From: Streptomyces exfoliatus
GTDB lineage: Bacteria > Actinomycetota > Actinomycetes > Streptomycetales > Streptomycetaceae
Direction of reading: 5' to 3'
Length of the DNA stretch: 51,269 bases
Assembly: GCF_000725545.1 (NCBI RefSeq)
Contig: NZ_JNZP01000035.1
Location: forward strand, 1-51,269
Shown: positions 41,026-50,348 of the stretch, in pieces
Layout of the letters: every line of letters starts with the position of its first letter
Position numbering within the stretch: the first letter of the stretch is position 1
The notes under the pieces: model-generated
Told to the model about the DNA's origin: nothing
The model's database searches: none
The model's input: only the letters and a program-made list of their open reading frames with translations
Position numbers and translations under genes: made by a program

Positions 41026-41415
41026 CTACGCGTACTGGGCGATCTGGATCAGGTTGCCGCAGGTGTCGTCCAGGATGGCGACGGTGACGGGGCCCATGTC
41101 CACGGGCTCCTGGGTGAAGCGGACGCCGAGTCCGCGCAGCCGCTCGTACTCGGCGCGCACGTCGTCCACGGCGAAGGACGTGAGCGGGATGCCGGCCTCG
41201 ACCAGCGCCTTCTTGTACGTCTGGGCGGCGGGGACGGCGGTGTCGGGCTCCAGGACGAGTTCGACGCCTTCGGGGTGCTCGGGCGACACGACCGTCAGCC
41301 AGCGGTACTCGCCGAGGGGGACCTCCGTCTTCTTCACGAAACCCAGCACGTCGGTGTAGAAGCGCAGGGCCCTCTCCTGGTCGTCGACGAGGAGGCTGGC
41401 CAGGTTGATCCTCAT
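41026..41415 (-). CDS. VOC-superfamily (glyoxalase/bleomycin-resistance-like) protein
   Basis: A 129-residue protein with two beta-alpha-beta-beta-beta modules. Visible are LASLLVDDQERALRFYTDVLGF, the central GVELVLEPDT, and DDTCGNLIQIAQY at the end, where the usual metal-ligand Glu is a Gln. This looks more like a binding or resistance type than a classical glyoxalase. It converges on the sugar-binding lipoprotein (18 bases apart) and is probably unrelated to it. Confidence 0.85.
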   Translation of the reverse strand: MRINLASLLVDDQERALRFYTDVLGFVKKTEVPLGEYRWLTVVSPEHPEGVELVLEPDTAVPAAQTYKKALVEAGIPLTSFAVDDVRAEYERLRGLGVRFTQEPVDMGPVTVAILDDTCGNLIQIAQYA

Positions 41416-41595
41416 GGGTGCTCTCCGGCGGGTGGTTCGGGTGTTCGGATCGTGGAACTTCTAGCATCCCTGCCCGCTCGCGGCGGCGGGACGCGCCGGG
41501 ACCCGCCGCGCCGGGGTCCCGGTCGTCGCGACCGGAGCACGCGCGCGTAGCGTGACGGTGTCGGCTCCGTCGTCTCTCACCACTGGAGATCGCCT

Positions 41596-42921
41596 GTGTC
41601 CAGCGCTGCCCCGACCCGTACCGCCGTCGTGGAATCCCTCATGGAGCGCTTCCCCGGGATCCCGCCGGAGGCCGTGTTCAAGGAGGACCTGCTGCGCGGC
41701 GGGCTCGCCTTCGACCCGGCCGCGCTGAGCGGCAACGAGGGGGGCGAGGTGAAGCCGAAGTCGTACTTCATCTTCTCCTTCGACCACCGCACGCTGCCGG
41801 AGCTGGGCGAGGCGGCGCTGAACCGCCCGCCGGAGGAGATCGTGCTCACCGGCGGGCCGTACGGTCTGCGCCGCACGGTGGTGTCGGTGCGGGTCAACCC
41901 CTCCTCGCCGTACCGGGTGGCGCCGGACGCCGACGGGGCGCTCGCGCTGTTCCTCGACGGGGTCCGGATCGCCGACGTCGGTCTGCCGCCGATGCCGGAG
42001 TACTACCGGCACCCTCTCTCGAACGGCAAGTCGGTGATGGAGGTCGCGCCGACGATCCAGTGGGGCTACCTGATCTATCTGACGGTCTTCCGGGTGTGCC
42101 AGTACTTCGGCGCCAAGGAGGAGTGCCAGTACTGCGACATCAACCACAACTGGCGTCAGCACAAGGCGGCGGGGCGCCCGTACACCGGGGTGAAGCCGGT
42201 CGACGAGGTCCTGGAGGCCCTGGAGATCATCGACCGGCACGACACCGCCCGTACGTCGACCGCGTACACCCTGACCGGCGGGGCGGTCACCTCCCAGGTC
42301 GGCGGGAAGGACGAGGCGGACTTCTACGGGCAGTACGCGCGCGCGATCGAGGAGCGTTTCCCCGGCCGCTGGATCGGCAAGGTCGTCGCCCAGGCCCTGC
42401 CGAAGGAGGACGTGCAGCGCTTCCACGACTACGGCATCCGGATCTACCACCCGAACTACGAGGTGTGGGACCGCCGGCTCTTCGAGCTGTACTGCCCCGG
42501 CAAGGAGCGCTACATCGGCCGGGACGAGTGGCACCGCCGGATCCTGGACTCGGCGGAGGTCTTCGGACCGCGCAACGTCATCCCCAACTTCGTCGCGGGT
42601 GTCGAGATGGCCAGGCCCTCCGGTTTCCTGACCGTGGACGAGGCGATCGCCTCCACCCGGGAGGGGCTGCGTTTCTTCATGTCGCGCGGGATCACTCCCC
42701 GCTTCACCACCTGGTGCCCCGAGCCGACGACCCCGCTGGGCCGCGAGAACCCGGACGGCGCTCCGCTGGAGTACCACCTGCGTCTCCTGGAGGCGTACAC
42801 GGCGACGCTGGAGGAGTACGGCCTCACGGCGCCGCCCGGGTACGGGCCGGCCGGTCCGGGGCGGGCGGTGTTCTCGGTCAGCTCGTTCATGGACGCGCTG
42901 TCGCCGACGCCGGGCGAGTGA
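41596..42921 (+). CDS. Radical SAM protein with CX8CX2C cluster motif
   Basis: A 441-residue enzyme. The cluster-binding cysteines are C168, C177 and C180 in RVCQYFGAKEECQYCDINH, a CX8CX2C spacing instead of CX3CX2C. They are followed by a barrel with YTLTGGAVTS (the usual GGE-type SAM motif position) and FVAGVEMARPSGF. About 160 residues precede the cluster (KSYFIFSFDHRTLPELGE) and are unassigned. GTG 41596 has GGAG seven bases upstream. It stands alone, facing the cobalamin-type transporter. The reaction is unknown. Confidence 0.85.
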   Translation: MSSAAPTRTAVVESLMERFPGIPPEAVFKEDLLRGGLAFDPAALSGNEGGEVKPKSYFIFSFDHRTLPELGEAALNRPPEEIVLTGGPYGLRRTVVSVRVNPSSPYRVAPDADGALALFLDGVRIADVGLPPMPEYYRHPLSNGKSVMEVAPTIQWGYLIYLTVFRVCQYFGAKEECQYCDINHNWRQHKAAGRPYTGVKPVDEVLEALEIIDRHDTARTSTAYTLTGGAVTSQVGGKDEADFYGQYARAIEERFPGRWIGKVVAQALPKEDVQRFHDYGIRIYHPNYEVWDRRLFELYCPGKERYIGRDEWHRRILDSAEVFGPRNVIPNFVAGVEMARPSGFLTVDEAIASTREGLRFFMSRGITPRFTTWCPEPTTPLGRENPDGAPLEYHLRLLEAYTATLEEYGLTAPPGYGPAGPGRAVFSVSSFMDALSPTPGE

Positions 42922-42976
42922 CCTCGCCCGAGATGCGCCTGCCGCGCCGAGGACAGGCGGGGGCCGGTTCCGCGTC

Positions 42977-43821
<845 letters not shown>

Positions 43822-43825
<4 letters not shown>

Positions 43826-44868
43826 CGGCTGCTCCTGGTGCGGTAGAGGACGAGGACGAACGCCGGTACGCCGATCAGCGAGGTCACCACGCCCACCGGC
43901 ACCTCCTGCGGGTCGAGGACCGTCCGCGCGAGCGTGTCGGCCCAGACGAGGAACACCGCCCCCGTCACGGCGGTGACGGGCAGCAGCCGGGCGTGCCCCG
44001 GCCCGGCCAGGGCCCGTGCCGCGTGCGGCAGGACGAGTCCGACGAAGCCGATCGCCCCGGCGGCGGAGACCAGGGCGGCCGTCAGGAGGGCGGTGACGCA
44101 CAGCAGGACGAGCCGGGTCCTGGCGACGGCGACGCCGAGGGACGCGGCGGCCTCCTCGCCGAACGCGAACGCGTCCAGGGTCCTCGCGTATCCGCCGCAG
44201 ATCAGCAGGGACACCGCGAGCACCGCGCCGCACACCGCGACGTCGCCCCAGTCGGCGCCGCCCAGCGAGCCGAGCAGCCAGAAGAGCACGCCGCGGGTGG
44301 TCTCGGCGTCCGCCGCCGTCATCACGACGAAGGAGGTGAGGGCGGAGAAGAGCTGCATCGCGGCGACGCCCGAGAGGACCACACGGTCCGTGGAGCCGCC
44401 GAGGGTGTGGCTCAGGAGGAGGACGAGCGCGAAGGAGCACACCGCCCCGATGAACGCCCCTCCGGTGACGGAGAGCACGCCCCCGCCGACGCCGAGGACG
44501 ACGACCGCGACCGCGCCGGTGGAGGCTCCGGAGGAGACGCCGAGGACGAACGGGTCGGCGAGCGGGTTGCGCAGCAGCGACTGCATCACCGCCCCGCAGA
44601 CCGCGAGCCCGGCGCCGCAGACGGCGGCGAGGAGGGTGCGGGGCAGCCGCAGGTCCCACACGATGCCGTCCCGGATCGGTGAGACCTCGGCGGCCTCGCC
44701 ACCGAGGTGGGCGGCGACCACGGACCACACGTCGCCGACGCGGATGTCCGCCGGCCCGATGGTGATCGCCACGGCCACCGACACCGCCAGGACGGCGAGA
44801 CCGGCCGCGGTCCACAGCGGCGCCGTGACCCCCGCGCGCACGGTCCCGCCCGACGCGGGCGCCGTCAC
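43822..44868 (-). CDS. Cobalamin/iron-siderophore type ABC transporter permease (BtuC/FecCD)
   Basis: A 348-residue polytopic permease of the FecCD family: DLRLPRTLLAAVCGAGLAVCGAVMQ, NPLADPFVLGVSSGAS, and GAIGFVGLVLPHAARAL near the end. About ten membrane segments are apparent. GTG 44868 overlaps the binding-protein stop as GTGA. It is the channel of the riboswitch-controlled importer. Confidence 0.93.
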
Positions 44869-45950
44869 TTCGCGAGACCGTACGAGCGGAGGGCCGCCGC
44901 CACCTTCTCGACGCCCTCGACGGTACGGATCGTGGGGTTCATCGCCTGGCCGCGGAGCAGGACGTACCGCTTCTTCCGTACGGCCGTCATGTTCCGGGTG
45001 ACCGGGTCGGACTCCAGGAACTCGATCTTCTTGGCCGCGCTCTCGGCGGACTGCGCGCGGCGGGTCAGGTCGCCGATCACGAGGACGTCCGGGTCGCGGT
45101 CGGCGACCGTCTCCCAGTTCACCTGGGGCCACTCGGCGCGCGTGTCGTCGAAGACGTTCTTCGCGCCGAGGGCGTTGGTGACGATGCCGGGGGCACCGCA
45201 ACAGCCCGCCATGTAGGGCGATTCGGCGTCGGAGAACCAGTAGAGGACCCTGGCGTCCGTGAAGTCGCCGCCCGAAGTCGCCTTCGTGACGCGGGCCTTC
45301 AGCTGCCCGACGAGCTTCTCGCCGCGCTCCGGGACGCCGAACACCCGGGCCAGGTCGCGGATCTCGCCGTACACCGTGTCCATGGTCAGCGGCCGGGTGC
45401 GGACGCCGTCGCCGTCGCCGCTGTTGTCCTTGCCGACGCAGTCGGTGGGCGAGAGGTAGGTGGGGACGCCGAGCTTCTCGAACCGCTCGCGGTCGGCGAC
45501 CCCGCCCTTGCCGAGGGTGTACGCGAAGGAGGCGGCGGCGAAGTCGGGTTCGGTGTCGAGCACCTTCTCGAAGGAGGGGTAGCGGTCGGCGAGGCGCGGC
45601 ACCTTCGCGTTCTCCTTCTCCAGGCCCGCCAGGACCGGGTCCGTCCAGGTGGCGGTGCCCACCATCCGGTCGGCGAGACCGAGGGAGAGCAGGATCTCGG
45701 CCGCTCCCTGGTCGAGGGCGACGGCCCGCCGTGGGGACCGGTCGACGGTGACCCGTCGGCCGCAGTTGTCGTCGAAGGTCACCGGGTACCCCTGCCCGAC
45801 GCCTCCGGCCTGGTTCTGCGCGGGTGGGTTCTTCGCGGGCGGGTTCTTCGCGCCCGGGTCGGCGGATCCGCCGCCGCAGCCTGTCGCGGTCAGGAGCAGG
45901 GCGCCGGCCAGGAACAGCACGGCGGAACGGGCGGGGTGTGCGAGCGGCAC
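44865..45950 (-). CDS. Corrinoid/iron-type binding lipoprotein (BtuF-like)
   Basis: A 361-residue periplasmic-binding (TroA/BtuF fold) lipoprotein. The signal LFLAGALLLTATGC has a lipobox cysteine, followed by a KNPPAKNPPAQNQ linker. The domain includes RRVTVDRSPRRAVALDQGAAEILLSLGL and DVLVIGDLTRRAQS. GTG 45950 has GAGGAAG six bases upstream; GTG 45971 is also in frame. It is the first gene of the importer, directly behind the cobalamin riboswitch. Confidence 0.9.
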   Translation of the reverse strand: MPLAHPARSAVLFLAGALLLTATGCGGGSADPGAKNPPAKNPPAQNQAGGVGQGYPVTFDDNCGRRVTVDRSPRRAVALDQGAAEILLSLGLADRMVGTATWTDPVLAGLEKENAKVPRLADRYPSFEKVLDTEPDFAAASFAYTLGKGGVADRERFEKLGVPTYLSPTDCVGKDNSGDGDGVRTRPLTMDTVYGEIRDLARVFGVPERGEKLVGQLKARVTKATSGGDFTDARVLYWFSDAESPYMAGCCGAPGIVTNALGAKNVFDDTRAEWPQVNWETVADRDPDVLVIGDLTRRAQSAESAAKKIEFLESDPVTRNMTAVRKKRYVLLRGQAMNPTIRTVEGVEKVAAALRSYGLAK

Positions 45951-46013
45951 GGGAACTTCCTCTGCGGCCACGGCTCATACGCGGAGCCTGTCGTAAGGGT
46001 GCTCCCCGTACGG

Positions 46014-46200
46014 CAGCGTGCCGCCGGGGCCGCCAGCAGGTCTTCGGACTCGGGGTCAGCCGGACGGAGCGCCTTCCCGGGCTTGTCGTGCCGCCCAGTG
46101 GCCGATGCTCCGCCCGTCGCCCTCACCGCTGCGCGTCAGTTCCGGTTTCGCACCGGATTCCCTGACCCGTGCACATACCCGTTCGGGTGCGTACAAAGGT
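46014..46200 (-). ncRNA. Cobalamin riboswitch
   Basis: Read on the minus strand, this leader has the signature blocks of the cobalamin riboswitch in order: GGGAATCCGGTGCGAAACCG, then CTGACGCGCAGCGGTGA, then GCCACTGGGCGGCACGACAA followed by CCGGGAAGGC, and CCGAGTCCGAAGACCTGC near the 3' end. It ends about 65 bases before the binding-lipoprotein start. It is expected to lower importer expression when cobalamin is plentiful. Outer stem limits are approximate. Confidence 0.94.
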
Positions 46201-46282
46201 GCGACTGGCCTCGGCACAGTACCACCGGCGGTGTCCCCCGCCCGGGGGCGCCGCCGGTGGCGCGGCCGTGCCGCGTGGCGCG

Positions 46283-46489
46283 TCAGACGCGCAGTTCCTT
46301 CGCCTCGAAGCGGCCGTCGCCGAGGACGAGGACGAAGGAGACCTGCTGCCCTTCGGAGAGCGAGCGCTCCTCCCCCTCGATGTCCACGGCGCTGAAGTAG
46401 ACCTGCTCCTCGGAGCCCACGGGAAGGACGAATCCGTACCCGCCGGCACGGTTGAAGGACTGCACGAACCCTTTGCTTCTGCCTTCCAC
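46283..46489 (-). CDS. Cold-shock-domain-like small protein
   Basis: A 68-residue OB-fold protein: KGFVQSFNRAGGYGFVLPVG, VYFSAVDIEGEERSLSEGQQVSFVLVLGDG and FEAKELRV align with the cold-shock domain. RNP1 (KGFGFI) reads GGYGFV and RNP2 (VFVHF) reads VYFSAV, so several aromatic/basic RNA-contact residues differ from CspA. The start is GTG 46489 with GAGGAGG upstream. The 235-base gap up to the TetR gene carries an AT-rich GTACAATATTC (46657-46667) that may belong to its promoter. Confidence 0.87.
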   Translation of the reverse strand: MEGRSKGFVQSFNRAGGYGFVLPVGSEEQVYFSAVDIEGEERSLSEGQQVSFVLVLGDGRFEAKELRV

Positions 46490-46724
46490 GGCGGCCTCCT
46501 CGTCGTCACCGGCGACGCGGCCGAGGGGGGAATCGCGCCCGTCGGGCCGCGTCCGCGTCTCAGGGGACTTCTACCCCACCGGCCCGCTCTTCGCCCGTCA
46601 CGGGAAGGGGCCCGCCCCGCCGGGACGGCCGCGTGCACGGAGCACGGGCAGAGTCTCGTACAATATTCAACAGAGGCCCGGTGCCGGAGATCCCCCGTGT
46701 CCGACATCGGGCCTCGCCCTACCC

Positions 46725-47396
46725 TCAGGGGCCAGACCCGGGGACCTCAGACGCCGCAGGCGCCGCAGTGGGCCTAGGGGCCCGCCCGGCCCCGCCACTC
46801 AACCCCTGCCGCCCGGGATACGCGATCCTCGCCGTGATCCTGGCGATGCGCCGCGCCGACTCCTCCGGCGAGTCCACCGGCTGCACGATGTGACTGACGG
46901 TGAGCCGCACGATCGTCTCGACCGCGAGTCCGCGCGACTCCTCGTCCACGTCGGGCCAGGCCTCCACGGCGTATGCGTCGAGCATCGCCATCGCCGTACC
47001 GAAGACGGGTTCCGGGCGGGTGGTCAGGTAGGCGAGGAGGTCGTCCTCGCCGCCCCGCGCGGCGAGGAGCACGCTCTTGATGAGCGGATTCTCCACCGCC
47101 TGGCGGAGCGTGTAGCCGACCCCCGCGGCAGCCGCCTTCTCCAATTCACCCCGGTGGGCGTCCAGTTCACGCTGGATGCCGAGCAGGAAGCCTTCCAGCT
47201 CGCGCTGGACCAGGGCGTTGCCGATGGCCTCCTTCGAGCCGAACTCGTTGTAGAGGGTCTGACGGCTGATGCCGGCGGCCCGCGCGATGGCGGTCATGCG
47301 CAGCACACCCCATCCATCGGCGGCGACGAGGCCGTAGGCGGCGTCGAGCACCTGCTGGCGCAGCAGGGATCGAACGCTCTCGCGAAAACGTGTCAT
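46725..47396 (-). CDS. TetR-family transcriptional regulator
   Basis: A 223-residue regulator. The helix-turn-helix (MTAIARAAGISRQTLYNEFGSKEAIGNALV, about residues 34-63) is clear. The C-terminal domain is divergent, with an Ala/Pro-rich tail (GGAGRAPRPTAAPAASEVPG). It is divergent from the small charged protein at 47544. The ligand and target are unknown. Confidence 0.9.
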   Translation of the reverse strand: MTRFRESVRSLLRQQVLDAAYGLVAADGWGVLRMTAIARAAGISRQTLYNEFGSKEAIGNALVQRELEGFLLGIQRELDAHRGELEKAAAAGVGYTLRQAVENPLIKSVLLAARGGEDDLLAYLTTRPEPVFGTAMAMLDAYAVEAWPDVDEESRGLAVETIVRLTVSHIVQPVDSPEESARRIARITARIAYPGRQGLSGGAGRAPRPTAAPAASEVPGSGP

Positions 47397-47543
47397 CGTG
47401 CCCCCACTTTATCCACGGGGCGCTGTCCGGAGTATGGACACCTCAGGCCCCGCCCACCCCCGTTTCAGCCGGTCACCTCCGGGCAGCGGCACTGTGCCGC
47501 CCCGAGGGCCGGGGCGCACACGCGCAGTGTCAGGGAGAGAGCC

Positions 47544-47798
47544 ATGAGCCACCACGGCAGGCGTCACGACAGCGACCGGGATCAGCCGCACGAGCCACCC
47601 TCTCGGACCACCCCGTCCCAGGCCGAGGGCGAGAGCGGCGACGCGGAGGCGCGGCGCCAGGCGGAGGAGGCGACGCTGCACCGGTCCAAGGCCGCCACGG
47701 AGGACGAGCGCGGGATCGCCGCCAAACGGCAGGGCGCGGGGCTCGGCCGCGAGGAACAGCGGAAACCGTACCCGCGCGGGCGGGACGGTGGCGGGTAG
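47544..47798 (+). CDS. Small highly charged protein of unknown function
   Basis: An 84-residue hydrophilic protein: His/Arg/Asp at the N-terminus, a Glu/Ala helix (SGDAEARRQAEEATLHRSKAATEDERGIAAKRQG) and a Gly/Arg tail. It has no hydrophobic core and is probably disordered. AGGGAGAG stands before ATG 47544. It lies between a divergent TetR gene and a CsbD-type stress gene, so a stress role is possible; this is inference. Confidence 0.65.
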   Translation: MSHHGRRHDSDRDQPHEPPSRTTPSQAEGESGDAEARRQAEEATLHRSKAATEDERGIAAKRQGAGLGREEQRKPYPRGRDGGG

Positions 47799-47982
47799 TG
47801 AAACCGTCGGAGAGGCAGGCCCCGAACGCCGTCATCGTCGCGGAAGCGCCGGTGCGCTGCCGGGCTGACCGCCCTCGACGACCTCGGGCCGTTGGGCACG
47901 CTCCTGCCACCACCGCTCCCGGAGTATTTCCCGTATCCCGGGGCAGTCGACAAAAGGGAAGATCTCGAACAGGAGGTGCGGG

Positions 47983-48156
47983 ATGTCCGCAGTTAAGAAG
48001 GCCAGGAACGCCGCACATAAGGCCAAGGGAAAGGCCAAGGAGGAGACGGGCAAGGCTGTGGGCAACGAAAGCCTGGAGATGAAGGGGCGGGCCGAGCAGA
48101 TCAAGAGCGACATGAAGCAGGCGGGCCAGAAGGCCAAGGACGCGACCAAGCACTAG
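47983..48156 (+). CDS. CsbD-family small stress protein
   Basis: A 57-residue Lys/Ala/Glu-rich helical protein with the CsbD hallmark: KAKGKAKEETGKAVGNESLE, then KGRAEQIKSDMKQAGQKAKD. AGGAGG lies five bases before ATG 47983, and a TAG ends it at 48156. In other bacteria CsbD genes are under general-stress sigma factors. The biochemical role is unknown. Confidence 0.9.
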   Translation: MSAVKKARNAAHKAKGKAKEETGKAVGNESLEMKGRAEQIKSDMKQAGQKAKDATKH

Positions 48157-48192
48157 GAGCGTCGTACCGAAAGTCGCGCGCAGTCACACGAA

Positions 48193-48230
48193 GCGGCGGG
48201 CGGACCCGGGTGGGCGGGTCCGCCCGCCGC
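48193..48230. terminator. 15-bp hairpin between CsbD and epimerase genes
   Basis: GCGGCGGGCGGACCC (48193-48207) and GGGTCCGCCCGCCGC (48216-48230) pair perfectly across an 8-base loop, between two convergent stops. Confidence 0.85.
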
Positions 48231-48268
48231 ACCCGTACGCGCAGAGGTCGCCGTACCGCGCGGATCGG

Positions 48269-49255
48269 CTAGGAAGCGTCGAACCGCGTGCGGTACCACG
48301 GGGCGTGGCGGGCGAATCCCTCGGTGAAGCCCGGCCCCGGATCGCAGCCCAGCTCCCGCCAGGGGCGGTCGTCGGCGAACCAGTGGTCGGTGGCGAGCAT
48401 GTCGAGGTGGTGCTGCGCGAAGGGCACTCCGGCGAGCAGCGCGCGGGCCGTGGGGATGTCGACCGCCGGCCCCCGGGGTGCCCCGCGTCGCCGGGTGAGC
48501 AGGCCTTCGGCCGCCGCGAGCAGGTCCGTGACCGGTACCGGCTCGGGGTGGTCGACGTAGTACGGCCCCGGCCGGGTACGGGGCGAGAGCGCCGCGCCGA
48601 GCAGGGCGCGCGCCAGGCTGTCCACGTCGATCAGGGAGTGCAGCGAGGTTCCCCCGTCGAGCGGCGCGGGCAGGGCCGCGAGGAGCCGCACCAGGCCGGG
48701 CATCAGCTGACGGTCACCGGTGCCGTACACGAGGTGCGGCCGCAGGACGGTCCCGCCGGCGTCCAGGACGTACCGCTCGCCCGCCGCCCGGGTGCGGCTG
48801 GTCGCCGAGACGGGTGCGAGCGGCAGGGTGCCGGGGGCGGCGGCCCGGAAGGGGCCCCGGCCGTGGACGGAGGCGGTGCTCAGGGCCACGATGCGGGTCA
48901 CCCCGGCGTCCACGGCCGCGTCGACCAGGGCTCGGGTGCCCTCGTCGTTGACCGCGCGGGCCAGTTCCGGGTCCACGCCGATCGCCGAGGCGCAGTGGAC
49001 CAGGACGTCGATGCCCGCGCAGGCGCGGCGCAGGGAGTCGGGATCGCGGAGGTCGCCCTGGACGGTCTCGGTCTCCGGTCCCCCGCGCTCGCCCGACGGG
49101 GTGGGCGGGCGGCGGGCGAGCAGCCGCACGTACGCGGGTTCCGCCGACGAGGCCGGGGAGGGCGTGGAGGAAGAGCCGGGGAACGACGACGCCATGGCCG
49201 CCACCCGGCCGCCGATGAATCCGGTCGCGCCGGTGATCAGCATGCGGGGGCCCAT
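48269..49255 (-). CDS. NAD-dependent epimerase/dehydratase (extended SDR), butyrolactone-locus type
   Basis: A 328-residue short-chain dehydrogenase of the extended type: the dinucleotide motif TGATGFIGGRVA near the N-terminus, GDLRDPDSLRRACAGIDVLVHCAS and a VLRPHLVYGTGDRQLMPGL segment. The catalytic YxxxK is not obvious, as ATSRTRAAGERYVLD lies where it is expected. It begins 14 bases after the AfsA-type gene and is presumably co-transcribed. Oxidoreductases in this position are thought to reduce or modify the butyrolactone precursor. An internal Met at 49243 is an alternative start. Confidence 0.83.
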   Translation of the reverse strand: MGPRMLITGATGFIGGRVAAMASSFPGSSSTPSPASSAEPAYVRLLARRPPTPSGERGGPETETVQGDLRDPDSLRRACAGIDVLVHCASAIGVDPELARAVNDEGTRALVDAAVDAGVTRIVALSTASVHGRGPFRAAAPGTLPLAPVSATSRTRAAGERYVLDAGGTVLRPHLVYGTGDRQLMPGLVRLLAALPAPLDGGTSLHSLIDVDSLARALLGAALSPRTRPGPYYVDHPEPVPVTDLLAAAEGLLTRRRGAPRGPAVDIPTARALLAGVPFAQHHLDMLATDHWFADDRPWRELGCDPGPGFTEGFARHAPWYRTRFDAS

Positions 49256-49269
49256 CGGCCCGTCCCGGT

Positions 49270-50220
49270 TCAGCCCGCCAGCCGGGTGTCGAGGCCGGCT
49301 CCGGCCACCGCCAGTTCCCGGCAGGGGGAGGTGAGCATGCAGTGGAAGAGCCGGTGGCCGTCCTGGTGGCCGATGACCCGGACGCTGGTCGTCGAGGGGT
49401 CGACGCCGGACACGATCTCGGTCTCGATCCAGCAGGGGCTGTCGAGTTCGGCGTAGCGGGAGAAGGAGACGTCCATGACGGTGGGCAGGAAGGCGCCGGC
49501 GCCGACGGTGAGGGTTGCCGCCTGCCGGGCGGCTTCGAGGAGCACCATCCCGGGCACGTGGTCGTTCGGGCGGCGGAAGAGGGTGGGGTGGGCGGTGTTG
49601 ACGCGCAGCTGCCACTGGCCGGGGCGGGTGCCCGGTCCCAGGACGACGTCCTTGGTGAGCTCGCGGCCGACCAGGTGCGGGGCGACACCCGGGATCAGCG
49701 GGACCGGCCGGCCGAGCGCGGCCATCCGCGCGCCGCGGATCCTGCGGTACGCAGGTGCGGAGGTGCAGCGGGCCAGGGCGCTGCCGGTGCCGAGGAAGCG
49801 GTCGTCGCGGGTGAGGACCACGGTGGTGCGGAGGTCGCGCAGCCGCCCGCCGCCGCTGCTGAGGTCGGAGCAGACGACGTCGACGGTGAGGTCGGAGGAG
49901 AGTCCGTCGACGGTGAGCGCATCGGGGTCGGCGGTGTAGGAGAGGCCCCACATGACGAACTGGTCGTCCACGGGTACCCCGAACTCGGCATGAGCTATCA
50001 GCATGGTGGCCTGGCGTATCGTCTCGGCCACCAGTACGGGGTCGTGCCGGTCCCCTGCCACCGGAGAGAAGAAGGGATGCTCGGCAGGCCAGCGCGCGGA
50101 GACGGAGAATCGGTTCTCCCGCAGCTGGGTCCAGCCCGTGGGGATGATGTCCGCGGGGTCCGCTCGGTGAACGAACTCCCCGGGGACGTGTGTCGTCGCT
50201 CCTCGACAGTTCTGATCCAT
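49270..50220 (-). CDS. AfsA/ScbA-type gamma-butyrolactone synthase
   Basis: A 316-residue protein with two AfsA hot-dog repeats. One covers about residues 15-150 (VHRADPADIIPTGW, HPFFSPVAGDRHDPVLVAETIRQATMLIAH), the other about 175-305 (HPTLFRRPNDHVPGMVLLEAARQAA, FSRYAELDSPCWIE). AfsA enzymes join a beta-ketoacyl chain to dihydroxyacetone phosphate in A-factor-type signal synthesis. GAGGGGG precedes ATG 50220. It is divergent from the receptor gene, the classic layout of such quorum pairs, and an ARE-like site sits in its promoter. Confidence 0.93.
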   Translation of the reverse strand: MDQNCRGATTHVPGEFVHRADPADIIPTGWTQLRENRFSVSARWPAEHPFFSPVAGDRHDPVLVAETIRQATMLIAHAEFGVPVDDQFVMWGLSYTADPDALTVDGLSSDLTVDVVCSDLSSGGGRLRDLRTTVVLTRDDRFLGTGSALARCTSAPAYRRIRGARMAALGRPVPLIPGVAPHLVGRELTKDVVLGPGTRPGQWQLRVNTAHPTLFRRPNDHVPGMVLLEAARQAATLTVGAGAFLPTVMDVSFSRYAELDSPCWIETEIVSGVDPSTTSVRVIGHQDGHRLFHCMLTSPCRELAVAGAGLDTRLAG

Positions 50221-50269
50221 GGATCCCCCTCGCATCCCCGCGCCCCCGGGCGGTGCGTCCGCCCCGATT

Positions 50270-50293
50270 AGAATACGTACAGCGCGGTTTTCT
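50270..50293. promoter_or_regulatory. ARE-like operator inside the afsA-type promoter
   Basis: The 24 bases form an imperfect palindrome: AGAATACGTAC from the left and, on the other strand, AGAAAACCGCG from the right, like autoregulatory elements of butyrolactone receptors. On the minus strand, TTGAAA (50299-50294) and TATTCT (50275-50270) stand 18 bases apart, so the operator covers the promoter spacer and -10 box of the synthase gene. Confidence 0.78.
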
Positions 50294-50348
50294 TTTCAAT
50301 GCATCACGTCACACGTTGAGCACAGACAGCGAGACAGCAGGAGGCGCC

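Noticed and set aside
42922..42976. Terminator between radical SAM and ATPase genes
   Set aside because: Only a 6-bp CGCCTG/CAGGCG pairing with a 12-base loop is present, too weak to list.
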